The position numbers and the translations under genes were made by a program. A stretch of 64,000 nucleotides of DNA from Chlorella sorokiniana (Eukaryota; Chlorophyta; Trebouxiophyceae; Chlorellales; Chlorellaceae). Of the stretch, positions 48,401 to 58,408 are shown in pieces. Position 1 is the first letter of the stretch. Every line of letters begins with the position of its first letter. Location: the NCBI GenBank assembly GCA_025917655.1, contig CP084608.1, positions 992,001 to 1,056,000 on the forward strand. The letters run 5' to 3'. The notes under the pieces are model-generated. The model saw nothing but the letters and a program-made list of their open reading frames with translations, made no database searches and was not told the DNA's origin.

Positions 48401-50342
48401 GGCCCTCGGGCGGCGAGGCGTCTGTGCGCCCCAGCCTGGCCGACCTGCTGGGCCGGCTGCCCGCGCCGCTCAACCTGGTGGAGATCGAGGCGAGGGTGAA
48501 GGAGAAGACGCCGTTTGTGGTGGTGGCGCTGCAGGTGGGGGGCAGGGTGGGCGGCAGCCTCCTCTCGACCGCCTCCCCTCTAGCTGTCGTGTGTCTGCCT
48601 CGGGGCTTGCCGTGCCTTGTCGGCCCCGCTGCACCCACAATGCTGCCTTCTTTGCTTTGCGTTCACACACGCTGCACTGTTGTGCTGGTTGGCTGGGGCG
48701 CGGCAGGAGGCGGAGCGCATGAACGCGCTGCTGGGGGAGCTGCGGCGCAGCCTGGAGGAGCTGCAGCTGGGGCTGGACGGCGCGCTCAACATGTCGCCCG
48801 CCATGGAGGCGCTGCTGGCGGCGCTGGCGGCGGGGCGAGTGCCGCAGTCCTGGATGGCCTGCATGAGCAACCGCATACAGGTGGGCCCAGGCCTGGGGAT
48901 CCTGTTGAACTTGAACATTTGGGCGGGGGGCTCAGCACTGACGGGAGATGGTGGGAACCACTCAATGCTGAGCTGGAAAGAAAAGCCACCTGTTTTTGTA
49001 TCATCAGGCTGGCGAAAGAGAACAACTGGTCAGGCCGGCCTTGAGCGGCGTGCCGCCGCCGCCTCTCGTGCAGCTGCCTCAGACTGCCCGCCGTCATCCC
49101 GCCGCGCCTGTGCCCGCCTGCCGCAGGAGGTGTACGGCCTGCCCGCCTGGTACGCCGACGTGCTGGCCCGCCACCGCCAGCTGCTGGGCTGGACGTCGGG
49201 CGCGCTGGAGCCGCCGGCCTGCATCTGGCTGCCGGGCCTGTTCAACCCCAAGGCCTGCCTGACGGCGGCGATGCAGCAGTACGCGCGCCAGCGCCGCCTG
49301 CCCTGGACGTCATGCGCTTCCTGGTCGCCGTCACCGACAGGCAGCCGGAGCAGGTGGCGCAGGCCGCCCCAGACGGCGGCATGTACATCCACGGCCTCAC
49401 GCTGGAGGGTGGGTGGGGGTGGGGGCCTCGGCAGGGCTGTGGGCGGCAGCGCTGGAGGGTGGGTGGGCGGCGGGTGGCGCTTTGGCAGGGCTGTGGGCGG
49501 CAGCGCTGGAGGGTTGGTGGGGGCGGGTGGCGCTTTGGCAGGGCTGCGGGGGCAGCGCTGGAGGGTGGGTGGGGGCGGGTGGCGTTTTGGCAGGGCTGTG
49601 GGGGCAGCGCTGGAGGGTTGGTGGGGGCCGGGTGGCGCTTGGCAGGGCTGTGGGGGCAGCGCTGGAGGGTTGGTGGGGGCGGGGGCGCTTTGGCAGGGCT
49701 GTGGGGGCAGCGCTGGAGGGTTGGTGGGGGCGGGGGCGCTTGGCAGGGCTGTGGGGGCAGCGGGAGTGGCTGGAGAGAAATCAGCACCGTGCAGACCTGC
49801 TTCCTGTTGCTCATGCATGTCATGGGCTAGCCTTGCTGCTGTGAGGGTCCACCTTGCTGTTCTAGTAGCGCCCAGCGCGCCTGCCCCGCTGCCCTGCAGG
49901 CGCCCGCTGGGACGCCGCCGAGGGCTGCCTGCGCGACTCGCTGCCCAACCAGCTGCGCCAGGCCCTGCCGGCCCTGCTGGTGCAGCCGGTGACGGCGGAG
50001 GAGTATGCGCAGGCGCTGGCGGCCGGGGACCTCTACCTCTGCCCCCTCTACACCAACGGCCAGCGCGCAACGTGAGCGCACGCTGCACGTGCGGGGAGCA
50101 GGGCTGCCGTAACGGGCGGTGGGGAGGGGAGTGTCGAGGAGCGAATGCCTTCTTGTGTATCCTCCGCAAAGCCTCAATGGGCGCATGCGACAAACGCCGA
50201 GCGTGCTGACTGCGCCCACTCGGCTGCCCCCTGCGCAGGTCTACTCGCCGCTGGTGGGCACCTTCACGCTCAAGACGCAGGAGCCGGCCAGCAAGTGGGT
50301 GCTCGCTTCCACCGCCCTGCTGCTGCAGGATGAGACGGCTTG
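24764..50342 (+). CDS. Axonemal outer-arm dynein alpha heavy chain (kelch-type, ODA11-like)
   Basis: ATP-driven motor of ciliary outer dynein arms. ATG at 24764 gives MLRWVPCGG, then kelch repeats ([37 protein letters not shown]), an IPT/TIG domain ([20 protein letters not shown]), a filamin-like domain ([19 protein letters not shown]) and a second kelch set. This N-terminus is that of the Chlamydomonas alpha chain. A helical tail (28.3-32.1 kb) follows. AAA1 has Walker A GPAGTGKT at 32396-32419, then DEFNR and [18 protein letters not shown]2 has [12 protein letters not shown]3 GGSGVGKTQL and AAA4 [10 protein letters not shown]. Coiled-coil stalk strands lie at 40.6-41.2 and 42.2-42.4 kb around the microtubule-binding head. 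AAA5 ([11 protein letters not shown]), AAA6 and a C-terminal region end [10 protein letters not shown]-stop at 50340-50342. About 60 introns by estimate. At least ten single-base frame slips occur after 34.2 kb. Confidence 0.93.
27588..27718. repeat. Imperfect CTG/GCT trinucleotide-like repeat in a dynein intron
   Basis: A low-complexity run of GCTGCTGCTG, GGCGCTG and GGTGCTGG units inside the intron between the exon ending LCLLDMSAK and the exon encoding [14 protein letters not shown]. Confidence 0.8.
32396..32419 (+). other. Dynein AAA1 Walker A (P-loop) motif
   Basis: Encodes GPAGTGKT followed by ETTKDLA, the invariant catalytic P-loop of axonemal dyneins. The main ATPase site is therefore intact at the sequence level. 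Confidence 0.95.
34436..34462 (+). other. Dynein AAA2 P-loop with Lys replaced by Arg
   Basis: Reads GPSGCGRSE. The P-loop Lys position is CGC (Arg, 34454-34456). AAA2 is a non-hydrolytic site in dyneins, so the change may be tolerated. Confidence 0.85.
35367..35400. repeat. (CCTGC)n run next to a 3' splice site in dynein
   Basis: About five CTGCC units make up the polypyrimidine tract just before the acceptor CTGCAG and the exon [17 protein letters not shown]. Confidence 0.8.
43415..43584 (+). other. Probable GC-AG intron in dynein
   Basis: The exon ends TTC AAG AAG directly before GCAAGC. No GT donor is nearby. The acceptor ACAG at 43581-43584 joins to GGC CGC GCG CTG TAC, giving [20 protein letters not shown], the conserved dynein AAA5 strand. 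Confidence 0.75.
45418..45508. repeat. (GT)n microsatellite in a dynein intron
   Basis: An imperfect GT/GTGTGC tract followed by an uninterrupted run of TG units, downstream of the exon [13 protein letters not shown]. Confidence 0.9.
48118..48175 (+). other. Acidic/poly-Ala low-complexity insert in dynein AAA6 region
   Basis: GAG/GAC-rich then GCG-repeat DNA encodes, in one frame, a run of Glu/Asp followed by about seven Ala. It sits between [18 protein letters not shown] and the conserved [19 protein letters not shown]. The conserved frames on its two sides differ, so slippage in the repeat is likely. Confidence 0.6.
49401..49762 (+). repeat. Minisatellite, about 7 units of ~52 bp, starting across a dynein splice donor
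   Basis: Units begin with GCTGGAGGGT at 49401, 49451, 49505, 49557, 49609, 49661 and 49712. The first unit covers the exon end HGLTLEG and its donor GG|GTGGGT, so every later copy carries a donor-like sequence. The array fills the following intron and keeps an open plus-strand frame. Confidence 0.93.
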
Positions 50343-50661
50343 ATGTGACCGTGTAAGAGGTCCCACAGATGTGCACCACCATCAGGGGACGGCAGAGGCG
50401 GCAGCTGTGTCGCCGGGTGGTCAGGGCGGCTGTGAGCTGGCAGATGCATGCTGCGTGAAGTCAGATTACTCCTTCGTAGGCCCGCATTGCCGCTGTGATC
50501 ACAAAGTTGATTAGTCCAGTTCGTTTCTCGAAGCGCAGCTTCTGGGCGCCGCATGCCTGCTGTCCGCAAGGCCAGCACCACCGCCGTGTGAGGCTCCCCT
50601 GGCATTCCACAGTCAACGCTGCGCGAATACTAGTCGGGGGCTGTCAAAGGCCAGTGCCGCC
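50343..50661. other. Intergenic region between dynein and PRC-barrel gene
   Basis: About 320 bases between two plus-strand genes. It contains the dynein TGTAA at 50352-50356 and presumably the promoter of the next gene. Confidence 0.45.
50352..50356 (+). other. TGTAA polyadenylation signal, dynein gene
   Basis: TGTAA ten bases past the stop codon, in the 3' UTR. Confidence 0.4.
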
Positions 50662-52077
50662 ATGCTCGCACAGTGCGGGTTGGCTTGGCCTGTTCGAGGC
50701 CAACTGAGGCTGGGCTCTACCACCATTGGTGTCTACGGCACGAGCAAGTTTCGCAACACACGTTTGGCGGCACGGGTGGCCAGCCAGTATGCCGCCGGCG
50801 GGGCTGGCAGCGCGCCGTCGCCGCTGCCGCCTCGCCAGGTAGCTCCTCCCTCCTTGGGCCCTCAGCAGCAGCAGCAGCCTGGGTTTCGGCAACCCTATCA
50901 GCAGGCTGCCTATGGCGCAGGTCAGCAGCAGGGCTACCAGGCGCCTGCGCAGCAGCAGCAGCCCGCGCAGCCGCAGCAGCGCCAGCCGGGCCAGCGCTCG
51001 CCGGTGCCGCCGCGCCGTCGCGTCGGCGCGGCCATGCCGCCCCAGCAGATGCAGCAGGCGGCGGCTTCGGGAGGGGCTCTGCCGCAGCGGCTAGCAGCGG
51101 GCGTGGCGTGGGTGGCGGCCCCTGTCCAGCAGGCTGCTGCGCTGGAGGCCGAGGCGACGCCGACGAGCGTGCAGCGCCTGCAGGGCCAGTATGCCTCAGA
51201 CATGGTGCTGCCCCGCTCCCTGCTGACGAGCAAGGAGGTCATCACCAGGTGGGTGCGCATGCACGGCGGCAGCCGGAGCACGAATGGGCAGCCGCGGCCG
51301 CAAGCCTCGGCCTGACGCCGCCGAGCGGGCTGGGAGTGCATGCTGCCGCCAGTGCCTGAGCTGGGTGGGGCAGCTGTGACAGGTCTCTGCTGGCAAGCAG
51401 CGCGCCGCCTCCCTGCCCCCCAGGGATTGTCAATCTGTCTTCTGACCTGCCTGCCTGCCTGCCACTGTGCCGCAGGACCAGCGCCAAGCGGCTGGGCTAC
51501 GTGAACGAGCTGTGGGTGGACCCAGCCTCGCTGGCGGTGGCCTCCCTCTACCTGCGCGCCTCCCCCTCCAACATCCTGGCCCCCTCCTGCTGTGAGCAAG
51601 CGCGCGAGCATCAAGCAGCGCCTGTACCCGCATGGCACTGCTGCCGTGCCCGTGTGCTCCTGGGACGCCGACTGGACGGGGCGACCCGCGACGAGCAAGC
51701 GCGCGCCATGCCGCCGCCCCTGTGTGCCCCGTGCCAGTCGCCCGCCTGCCGTGCCCACCTGCGCATGGTCACTCCTCCGCTGTTGCCCCTGGCCCCACCG
51801 TTTCCGCAGGCCACATCATGCTGGCCTCCATGCGCCAGATCAGCGACGTGGTGCTGGTGCACGACGAGCGCGCGCTGAGCGACCCGCCGGCCGACGCCAG
51901 CCTGGGCTACTGCCGCCTGGTGGGCGCGCAGGTGCTGACGCAGAGCGGGCAGGAGCTGGGGCGCGTCAGGTGGGCGCCGCGGCGCGCTGAGAGGGCCGTG
52001 GCGGCCTGCCGAGCCGTGGGGCGACTGGCGACCCATCTGTTCCTGCAACCTGCAGTCACAACCCCGTTATGAGCAGG

Positions 52078-52108
<31 letters not shown>

Positions 52109-53687
52109 GCTACCACAGGGACTACTTGTTTGACCCAGATAACGGCGCCGTGTCCACCATCAAGTACGACCTGCTGGGCCTGCCCTGGCTGCCGCAGCAG
52201 CTGCTCAGGTGGGCAGCGGTCGCAGGGAAAGCCTGGGACTGAGCGGGGTGGTATTTAAGGCTGCAGAGGCACACATTGCAGGCGCACACAGGCCATCAGC
52301 TCTGCTGGGCGGCGGACGAGGGCTGTGGGGAGGCACAGTCGGGGCTTGCGAGGCTGTGCTGCTTGCGCGCGCCCCTCCCCCCCACACCCACCCACCCACC
52401 ACCCACCACCCATCCCGGGTCCTGCAGCTGCTACAGCATCAGCTGGGAGGACGTGGTGGCTCTGGGCCCCACCAAGATCATCGTGCGGCGTGAGCAGCCT
52501 GCCGCGCATGCCTTGCCCCCTGTGCAGCTGCCTGCCCCTCCTCCTGTGCTGTGTCCGGCCACCTGGCACCCCTGCGCCCGCCATCAACACTTCCCGGCCC
52601 CCGTTCACTGCCGTCGCAGCGGCACTGAAACGCGAGCCCTCAAGGAGAACGACGGCATCGCCGACACAGGGGTGTCGGTGCTGGCAGACCTGCTGGTGGG
52701 GCCAGCCGACGCGGACGGTGGCGCTCGCGACGGCGGCGGTGGGCAGCTGGGGCAGCGCGGCACCGCCCCGGGGCCGCCCGAGCACCGGCCAGTTCTCAGA
52801 GGCGCACCGGGCCTCCCAGAGTACCGCACCTGGTACCAGCAGTACGGAAGGCAGTACGAAGCTGCCTACGGGCTGGTGATGCCGCCGCCGTTGAACCCGC
52901 CGGGCGGCGCCGCCTCAGCAGCGCACGCAGCGCTCGGCGCCGCCGCCTCGCGCGCTGCCGCCGCCGCAGAGCACGCCTTTCACGCAGGCGGTGCAGCAGC
53001 AGCAGCAGCAGCAGCAGTACCAACAGTACCAGCAGCAGCCCCAGTACCAGCAGGTGCTCCAGCAACAGCGGCAGGCGGTGCCCGCAGGCAGTGGCAGCGG
53101 CGGCGCTGGCTGGGCTGCGCCCCCCGCCCCAGCAGCCGCAGCAGTTTGCGTTCCCGCCGCAGCAGCAGGGCGCGCCTCAGGGGGGCCATACCGGCAGGCC
53201 GCACCCCCTCAGCCACAGGCGCAGCAGTACCGGCCGGGGCCAGCTGGTCCAGGTCAGCGCCCGATGCAGCAGCAAGGCGGCCAGCCTCCGCAGACGCAGC
53301 GCGGGCCGGGTCCCCAAGGCGGGCAGCAGGCAGCGCCGCTGCCCCAGAACGGCATACCCATCATCGACCGCACTCCGCCGCCGCCCTACCGCCGTCGTGA
53401 CTTTGATGGCAACTACGGCCCGCCGCCGCCAGCCGGCCAGGCGCGGCAGGCGCAACAGCAAGGTCCCGTGCAGCAGCGGCAGCAGGCAGCAGGCGCAGCC
53501 CGGCCTGGCGGCGCACAAGCCCTGGGCAGGCCACCTCCCACACTGCAGCCGCGCCCCCTTGCAGCAGGAGCAGCAGCGGGCGCCAGTGGTGGAGCCTGAC
53601 GCCGTGATTCCTGGCGGCCTGCAGCCTCCCGGGGCCGGTGGCAGCGCTGGCGGCACGACGAGGGTGGCTGAATACCGGCAACTGTGA
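50662..53687 (+). CDS. PRC-barrel domain protein with Gln/Pro-rich tail, probably plastid
   Basis: ATG at 50662 starts MLAQCGLAWPVRGQLRLGST, a basic leader fit for a plastid transit peptide, then a Gln/Pro-rich linker. SLLTSKEVITR splices to TSAKRLGYVNELWVDPASLA, a first PRC-barrel half. Later exons give HIMLASMRQISDVVLVHDER, LGYCRLVGAQVLTQSGQELG and RVRDYLFDPDNGAVSTIKYD, then SCYSISWEDVVALGPTKIIV, a second PRC-barrel. PRC-barrels occur in photosynthetic reaction-centre subunit H and in RNA-processing RimM. Plant plastid versions are uncharacterised. The tail (52.9-53.6 kb) is rich in Gln, Pro and Gly. It changes frame near 52.92 and 53.12 kb, and again before VVEPDAVIPGGLQPPGAGG and the stop at 53685-53687. 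Confidence 0.7.
52078..52107. repeat. C-run plus (CA)n tract in an intron
   Basis: A run of about 14 C followed by CACACACACACACA just upstream of the acceptor before DYLFDPDNGAVS. Confidence 0.85.
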
Positions 53688-54025
53688 TCCAGGTCACGCT
53701 GCTTTCCATTCCCTCACCAAACCCTTCTGATCCCGCTTGCACCCTGTCTGCCCGTCCTTCTTTCTCCTTGCCTTCAAGTCCTTCATCCAGGCTCGTGCTG
53801 GCTTCCGTTGCTGCTGCATCCACCTTGCCATTTGATGCCCCAGATCGAACCACTCTTCATGCTCTATCGTCTGCCATGACTGTCTCAACCGCCTCTCGCG
53901 CCGTACAGAGCAGGCGCGACTCTGATGTGATCAGTTAATCAGGGTCATGGGGATTGTTCAGCGTGAACATGCTGCAAGGTGGAGGCTAGCCGGGCCTATG
54001 CTCCACCCAGGCCCTGAGGCGCGGC
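53688..54025. other. Intergenic region
   Basis: 3' region of the PRC-barrel gene, T/C-rich and AT-richer than its surroundings. No gene was recognised. Confidence 0.4.
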
Positions 54026-54770
54026 CTATGAGGCGCCTCCAACTGATGCCGCCGCTCCCCTGCGAGTCCGAACTCCAGCCGTGCTTGAGCCTGCGCCTTG
54101 AAGGTTGCCGTCTTTGGTGGCTGGATTAGTGTCCGCAGGTGCCGCTGGTTTTTTACAGCAATCAGCTTCTGGCGGCGCGGCTGGGCCACCACCAGGTGCC
54201 GCCTGCTTGCCGAACAGGCGGCTGAACTGCTGCCGCCACCATAACAGAGTTACCCACTCCCGCTGCAGCAAGGTGATAGAGTATACTATGTTGGTATATG
54301 TCGCCAAAAAGCGCGAACTATTGGTTAGCTACAACGGCAGGCAGCATCGCAAGACGCAAGCGCTGAGCGGTAGCCCGCCTGCTGCACAAATCACACCTTG
54401 AACCATGTCAGATAGCCCCGTTGATGCGCCAGAGTGATCAGGAATGGCAGCAACAAATGTAGCGGCACACACACAGGTCCCAGGCAGATCTGCAGTAGTG
54501 TTGGGGGAATTGTGGGACACGCGGGCGAGGCAGGGCGGCAGCTAGCACACACACGGCAGGTGCCAAGAGTAAACTGCCGGGCAGTCGAACGCGCGATTGC
54601 AAAACCTTGCAGCAAGCTGTAAATACAACACCGACACAGGCAGGTGGCAGGCAGCGCAAGCTGAGAACTCACAATCATAGTGTTTGAGCAGCTCAAGCAG
54701 TCGTCGCACCGGAATGACCAACGAAGTGTGTCCCCTGCTGTTGACCAGTGGGTGTTGCAGAAGCGGCCAT
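54026..54770 (-). CDS. Possible small membrane protein gene, unrecognised
   Basis: Weak but structured evidence. ATG at 54768-54770 opens MAASATPTGQQQGTH. One base off that frame lies SLVIPVRRLLELLKHYD, ending at a good donor (GTGAGT). An exon CLGPVCVPLHLLLPFLITLA, then HQRGYLTWFK, ends at GTGTGA and contains a probable membrane helix. After an acceptor CTTGCTGCAG comes REWVTLLWWRQQFSRLFGKQ with a Pro/Ala-rich tail and a stop at 54026. This is consistent with a spliced minus-strand gene sharing a promoter with the kinase to its right, with one frame slip. I know no matching family. Confidence 0.35.
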
Positions 54771-54905
54771 GGCAGGAGCCTTTGTCAAAACAGTACGGGG
54801 GTACAGCGTCACTGTTTCGGCTTCCTAGCGCTTCTTTAGCCCATTGCAGTTGATGAGCATGAACCAGGGCACTTTAAAAACTAGGTCGAGGCGGCGAAGA
54901 AGCCG

Positions 54906-57900
54906 ATGTCGAGGGCCCAGCCCATTTTGCGGCAGGGCGAAGTTGTGCGAGGCGAGACGGAACGATGGAAGGTGCTGCAAAAGATTGGAGAGGGTCAGTT
55001 CAGCGAGGTTTACCAGGTCTTAGAACTGAGCACACAGCAGCAGGTGAGTGGGCGCCGCCATCACCGTCTGCCGCCAGCGCTGCTGCCGAGCCGACAAACA
55101 AATCATGAGGCGTCTGTTGCTGTAGCACAAACACGAGGGTGGTGCTGGTGTCATTGTTGGGCGGCTGCTTTGTGGGTATGCACCCGGTTTGGTGCCCCCT
55201 TACACCCTGCAGCGTGCCCTGAAAATTGAGCGAAAGTCGGCAACACGAACCGTGGAGCTGGAATGGAATGTGCTCACAAAGCTGCAAGACAAATGCAAGC
55301 AGTCTTTGCGTGTTCATCATCGCGGCGAGCATCCCGTGGCAGGCAAGCCGAGCACATGCTGGTTGGCTGCTGCCGCTGTCCGGGGCAGGTCCTTGCTGAC
55401 GGGGCAGCTCTGTGTGCCGTGTGTGTTGGCGGTCAGCAGACGAACCTGCCTCATGAGGCTATGCAGCCCTGCAGCCGTCCATGACTCGTTTGCAGCTTCC
55501 CTCGATGAGCGTCAAACAAAGGCAGCCCCTTTCGATCTGCCTTGCCCGCTCAAGGGCCGTTGTTCTGTGGGCCTGTGCAGGCAGCGGCAGCCGCCCCTTC
55601 TTCGTTATGGACCTCCTGGGCAGCAACCTGAGCACGGTGCGCAAGAGCGCGCTGCTGCCCGGCGGCCGCGCAGACTTTGAAACGGCAAAGGTGATTGCGG
55701 CGGCGATGCTGCGGGCGCTGGAGGATGTGCACAGGGCGGGGCACATCCATCGCGACGTCAAGCCCGCCAACTTCTGCATGTCGCCCCCGACGCGACCGAC
55801 CTGTCCGCGGGTGGGCTGGGGCTTTGGGAGGCGCGCATGGCTGAACGCGTGAACCTGCATGTGCTTGGCAGCGTATCGGTTGGGGGTGGGTTTGAGTTGG
55901 CCCAGCTTTGCAGGGCTGGTTGGGCTGCCTTGACTTGTTGCAAGGGCAAGTGACCACGCGGACCGGCACCTAGCGGCTCGGGCGGCATCGTTGTTTCAGG
56001 CAGTCGCTCGCCTGTCGCCCGCCGGCTATGACGGCTGCTGTCTGACCTGCCCCGATTTCTCTCCTCGCTTTCCCCTCCCTGCAGCCCGGTGGGTGCTCGT
56101 TGACTTTGGGCTGGCCAAGCCGTATCTGGACGAAGGCGGGCAGCCTGTGCCAGAGCGTCCCGAGGCATCTTTCCGCGGGTCAACCACTTATGCCTCGGGT
56201 GAGTCGGCGGGGATGTGTGTGTGTGGGGGGGTTATTTGTGTGTGTATGTGTGTATCTGTGTTTGTGTTTATGCGAGCTTGTGCTGGTCGACATGCCTTGG
56301 CCCGCACTTAAGCCTGTTGACCTCGCAGCAGGAGCACCGCCAGGTGTGCCCAGCTTCCCCCCGCCTCCTGCCCTCCCCGCAGTCAACTGCCTGCAGCTCC
56401 AGGACCAGAGCCGGCGGGACGATCTGTGGGGCTGGCTGTACTGCCTGGTGGAGCTGCTGGAAGGTGCGGGGTTCAGCTGGAAGCACAGGGGAACCCGACG
56501 GTCCAACACGACTTTGTGAGGGCTTGCAACTTTGCTGAGGAGGTGGCGTGGAACAGGCACGGGCACGCTGACAGCTCTGGCATAGCCGCCCCTGTCACGC
56601 AGGCACGCTGCCGTGGCGCGACGCTGGGGAGGAGGGGCGAGAGCGTGACAAGGAGGCTGTGCTGGCCGCCAAGCTGGCGTGCCTGGACCAACCGCAGCGC
56701 CTCTTCTCCTCCCAGCCCTGCCCCAAGGTGTGGAGGCTGGGGGCCAGCTACCATGCCCCTTTGCTGCCAGCGACGGCCTCCAGCTGTTGCCTGGTTGTCT
56801 TCATTCCGCTGCTTGCACCTGTGGCCGGCCTTGCTGCCCTTGTGATCCAGCTCTCCTTGCCCCTCTGCCCATGTCTGCAGGCCATCGTTGACCTCAGCAA
56901 CTACCTGTGCAAGCTGACTTTCGGCGACGGCGTCGACTTCAATTACCTTCGCAGAAAGCTCAATGAGCTCGACAGCGGTGCCCTGGTGCCCCGGTGGATG
57001 TCACCCTTGCGGCAGCGGCGTGCCCGCTCATGCCGCCGCCCGCCGCCGCCGGCCGCCAATGGCACGTTGGCCAGGGTCAGCAGCAGCGATGGGCGGTCAG
57101 CAGTGGTAGCGGCGAGCGACGGCGGCGGCAGCCGCTCAGGCCAGCCGTCGCGGGCTGCGTCGCCAGGGGCGGTTGCTGCATTGGTCGAAGAGACGGCTCG
57201 TGATTGGCAGGGACGCGCAGCCTCCTGCCCAGCCCCAGCAGCAGCAGCAGCAGCAGGCAGGCGCTTCAGATCTCAGCAAGCAGCGCAGCAGAGACCCCAG
57301 CAGACAGCGGCGAGGCCGCGGCTGCACCCCAGCCGGGGCCGCAGCGAGGACCGCAGCCGGGACCGCAGCCGGCTGGAGGGCAGCCGCAGCCGCAGCCGCA
57401 GCCGCAGCCGTGGGCGCGGCAGCAGGAGCCGAGAGCGCAAGGGGCGGAGGCACAGCAGGGATCGGTATACGCGGAGCCGCAGCAGAGGCAGGGATGGCTA
57501 TGGGGGCCGCAGCCAGCGCAGCCGCAGCAGGGACCGACGCAGGAGCCGCCGCAGCAGCCACGATCGGTCGCGGCGGCGGCGCAGCCGCACCCGCTCGCGG
57601 CATCGGCAACGCCGCCGCAGCACCAGCCGCAGCCGCAGCCGGTCGCCCTCGCGGCGGCGCGCAGCAGCAGCGGCGGCGAGAGGAGCGCAGCGCCCCTGCC
57701 CCTGGCACCTCGCCGGCCGCAGGGCAAGTGCCTGCTGCGGTGGGCGGTGGGGCGGATGTGCCCACTGCAGCGCTTAAGCAGCAGCAGCCGCAGCAGCAGC
57801 AGCAGGCAGCGAACGGGGAGGATGGTGGCCTGCTGCATGCCCTGAACAGCCAGCCGGGGTGCACGACCGCTACCGCTCCATGCTCCAATGCGTCCTGGCT

Positions 57901-58408
57901 CTCAGGCAAGCGGCCGCTGTGTGGCTGCCGCTGCCGCTGCCTGGTGGTGGACGTCCCGCGGTGTACCTCGCGCTGTGCGAGCGGTGCAGGTGCCAGGCCT
58001 GCTGGGAGCAGGACACCCTCGGTTCTGCGCCCACCCCCTCGCTCCTGCCCTCCAGGTCGGGCGCTCTGTCGGAGCCTGCGGCGGCGGCGTGCCAGCAGCT
58101 GCGGGGGCTGGAGCCTGCCGAGGGGCTGGGCGTGCTGTGCTGGCTGCTGGACGAGCTGGCGACAGGCAAGGCCGCGGCGGGCGGCAACTTGCAGATTGCT
58201 GGAAGGCATGCCACGGATGTGTGTTGCTGATGCCGGGCCCCGCTGTCCTCCTTCTGCAGCGACCGAGCCAAAGCATCTGCCCGCTGTGGCCGCATTCTGC
58301 GAGGAGGTGGCAGCCTTTGCCATCGGCACGGGCAAGCGCTGCGTTGAGCGCGCGCACGAGCGGGCAGCACAACAGCTTCAAGAGCAGGTGCAGCAACGGC
58401 GGGCTTAG
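54906..58408 (+). CDS. CK1/tau-tubulin-kinase-like Ser/Thr kinase with RS-rich tail
   Basis: ATG at 54906 leads straight into a kinase fold: WKVLQKIGEGQFSEVYQVLE (Gly loop), ALKIERKSATRTVELEWNVL (ATP Lys), SRPFFVMDLLGSNLSTVRK, and AGHIHRDVKPANFCM (catalytic loop). Then come WVLVDFGLAKPY (DFG), SFRGSTTYAS (TTBK-style activation segment), DQSRRDDLWGWLYCLVELLE, LSNYLCKLTFGDGVDFNYLR and LRRKLNEL. HRDVKPANF and FRGSTTYAS place it in the CK1 superfamily near TTBK/Asator. The tail (57.3-57.65 kb) is dense in Arg-Ser dipeptides, as in splicing factors, then Gln/Ala-rich. The helical end EEVAAFAIGTGKRCVERAH stops at 58406-58408. A frame slip is likely near 57.66 kb. Activity looks plausible; the target is unknown. 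Confidence 0.82.
57290..57655 (+). other. RS-rich segment of the kinase tail
   Basis: Encodes repeated Arg-Ser and Arg-Asp dipeptides (for example RSRSRSRSRGRGSRSRERKG) over about 120 residues. The opposite strand reads as a long Ala/Pro-rich open frame, a by-product of the GC-rich repeats. Confidence 0.8.

Noticed and set aside
49030-50382. Minus-strand open frame of about 450 codons over the dynein 3' part
   Set aside because: It is the complement of the 52-bp minisatellite and GC-rich exons; the plus strand carries conserved dynein sequence.
57136-58335. Long minus-strand open frame (about 400 codons) opposite the kinase tail
   Set aside because: Ala/Pro-rich composition is the mirror of the RS and Gln/Ala codon repeats on the plus strand; no family resemblance or splice logic.
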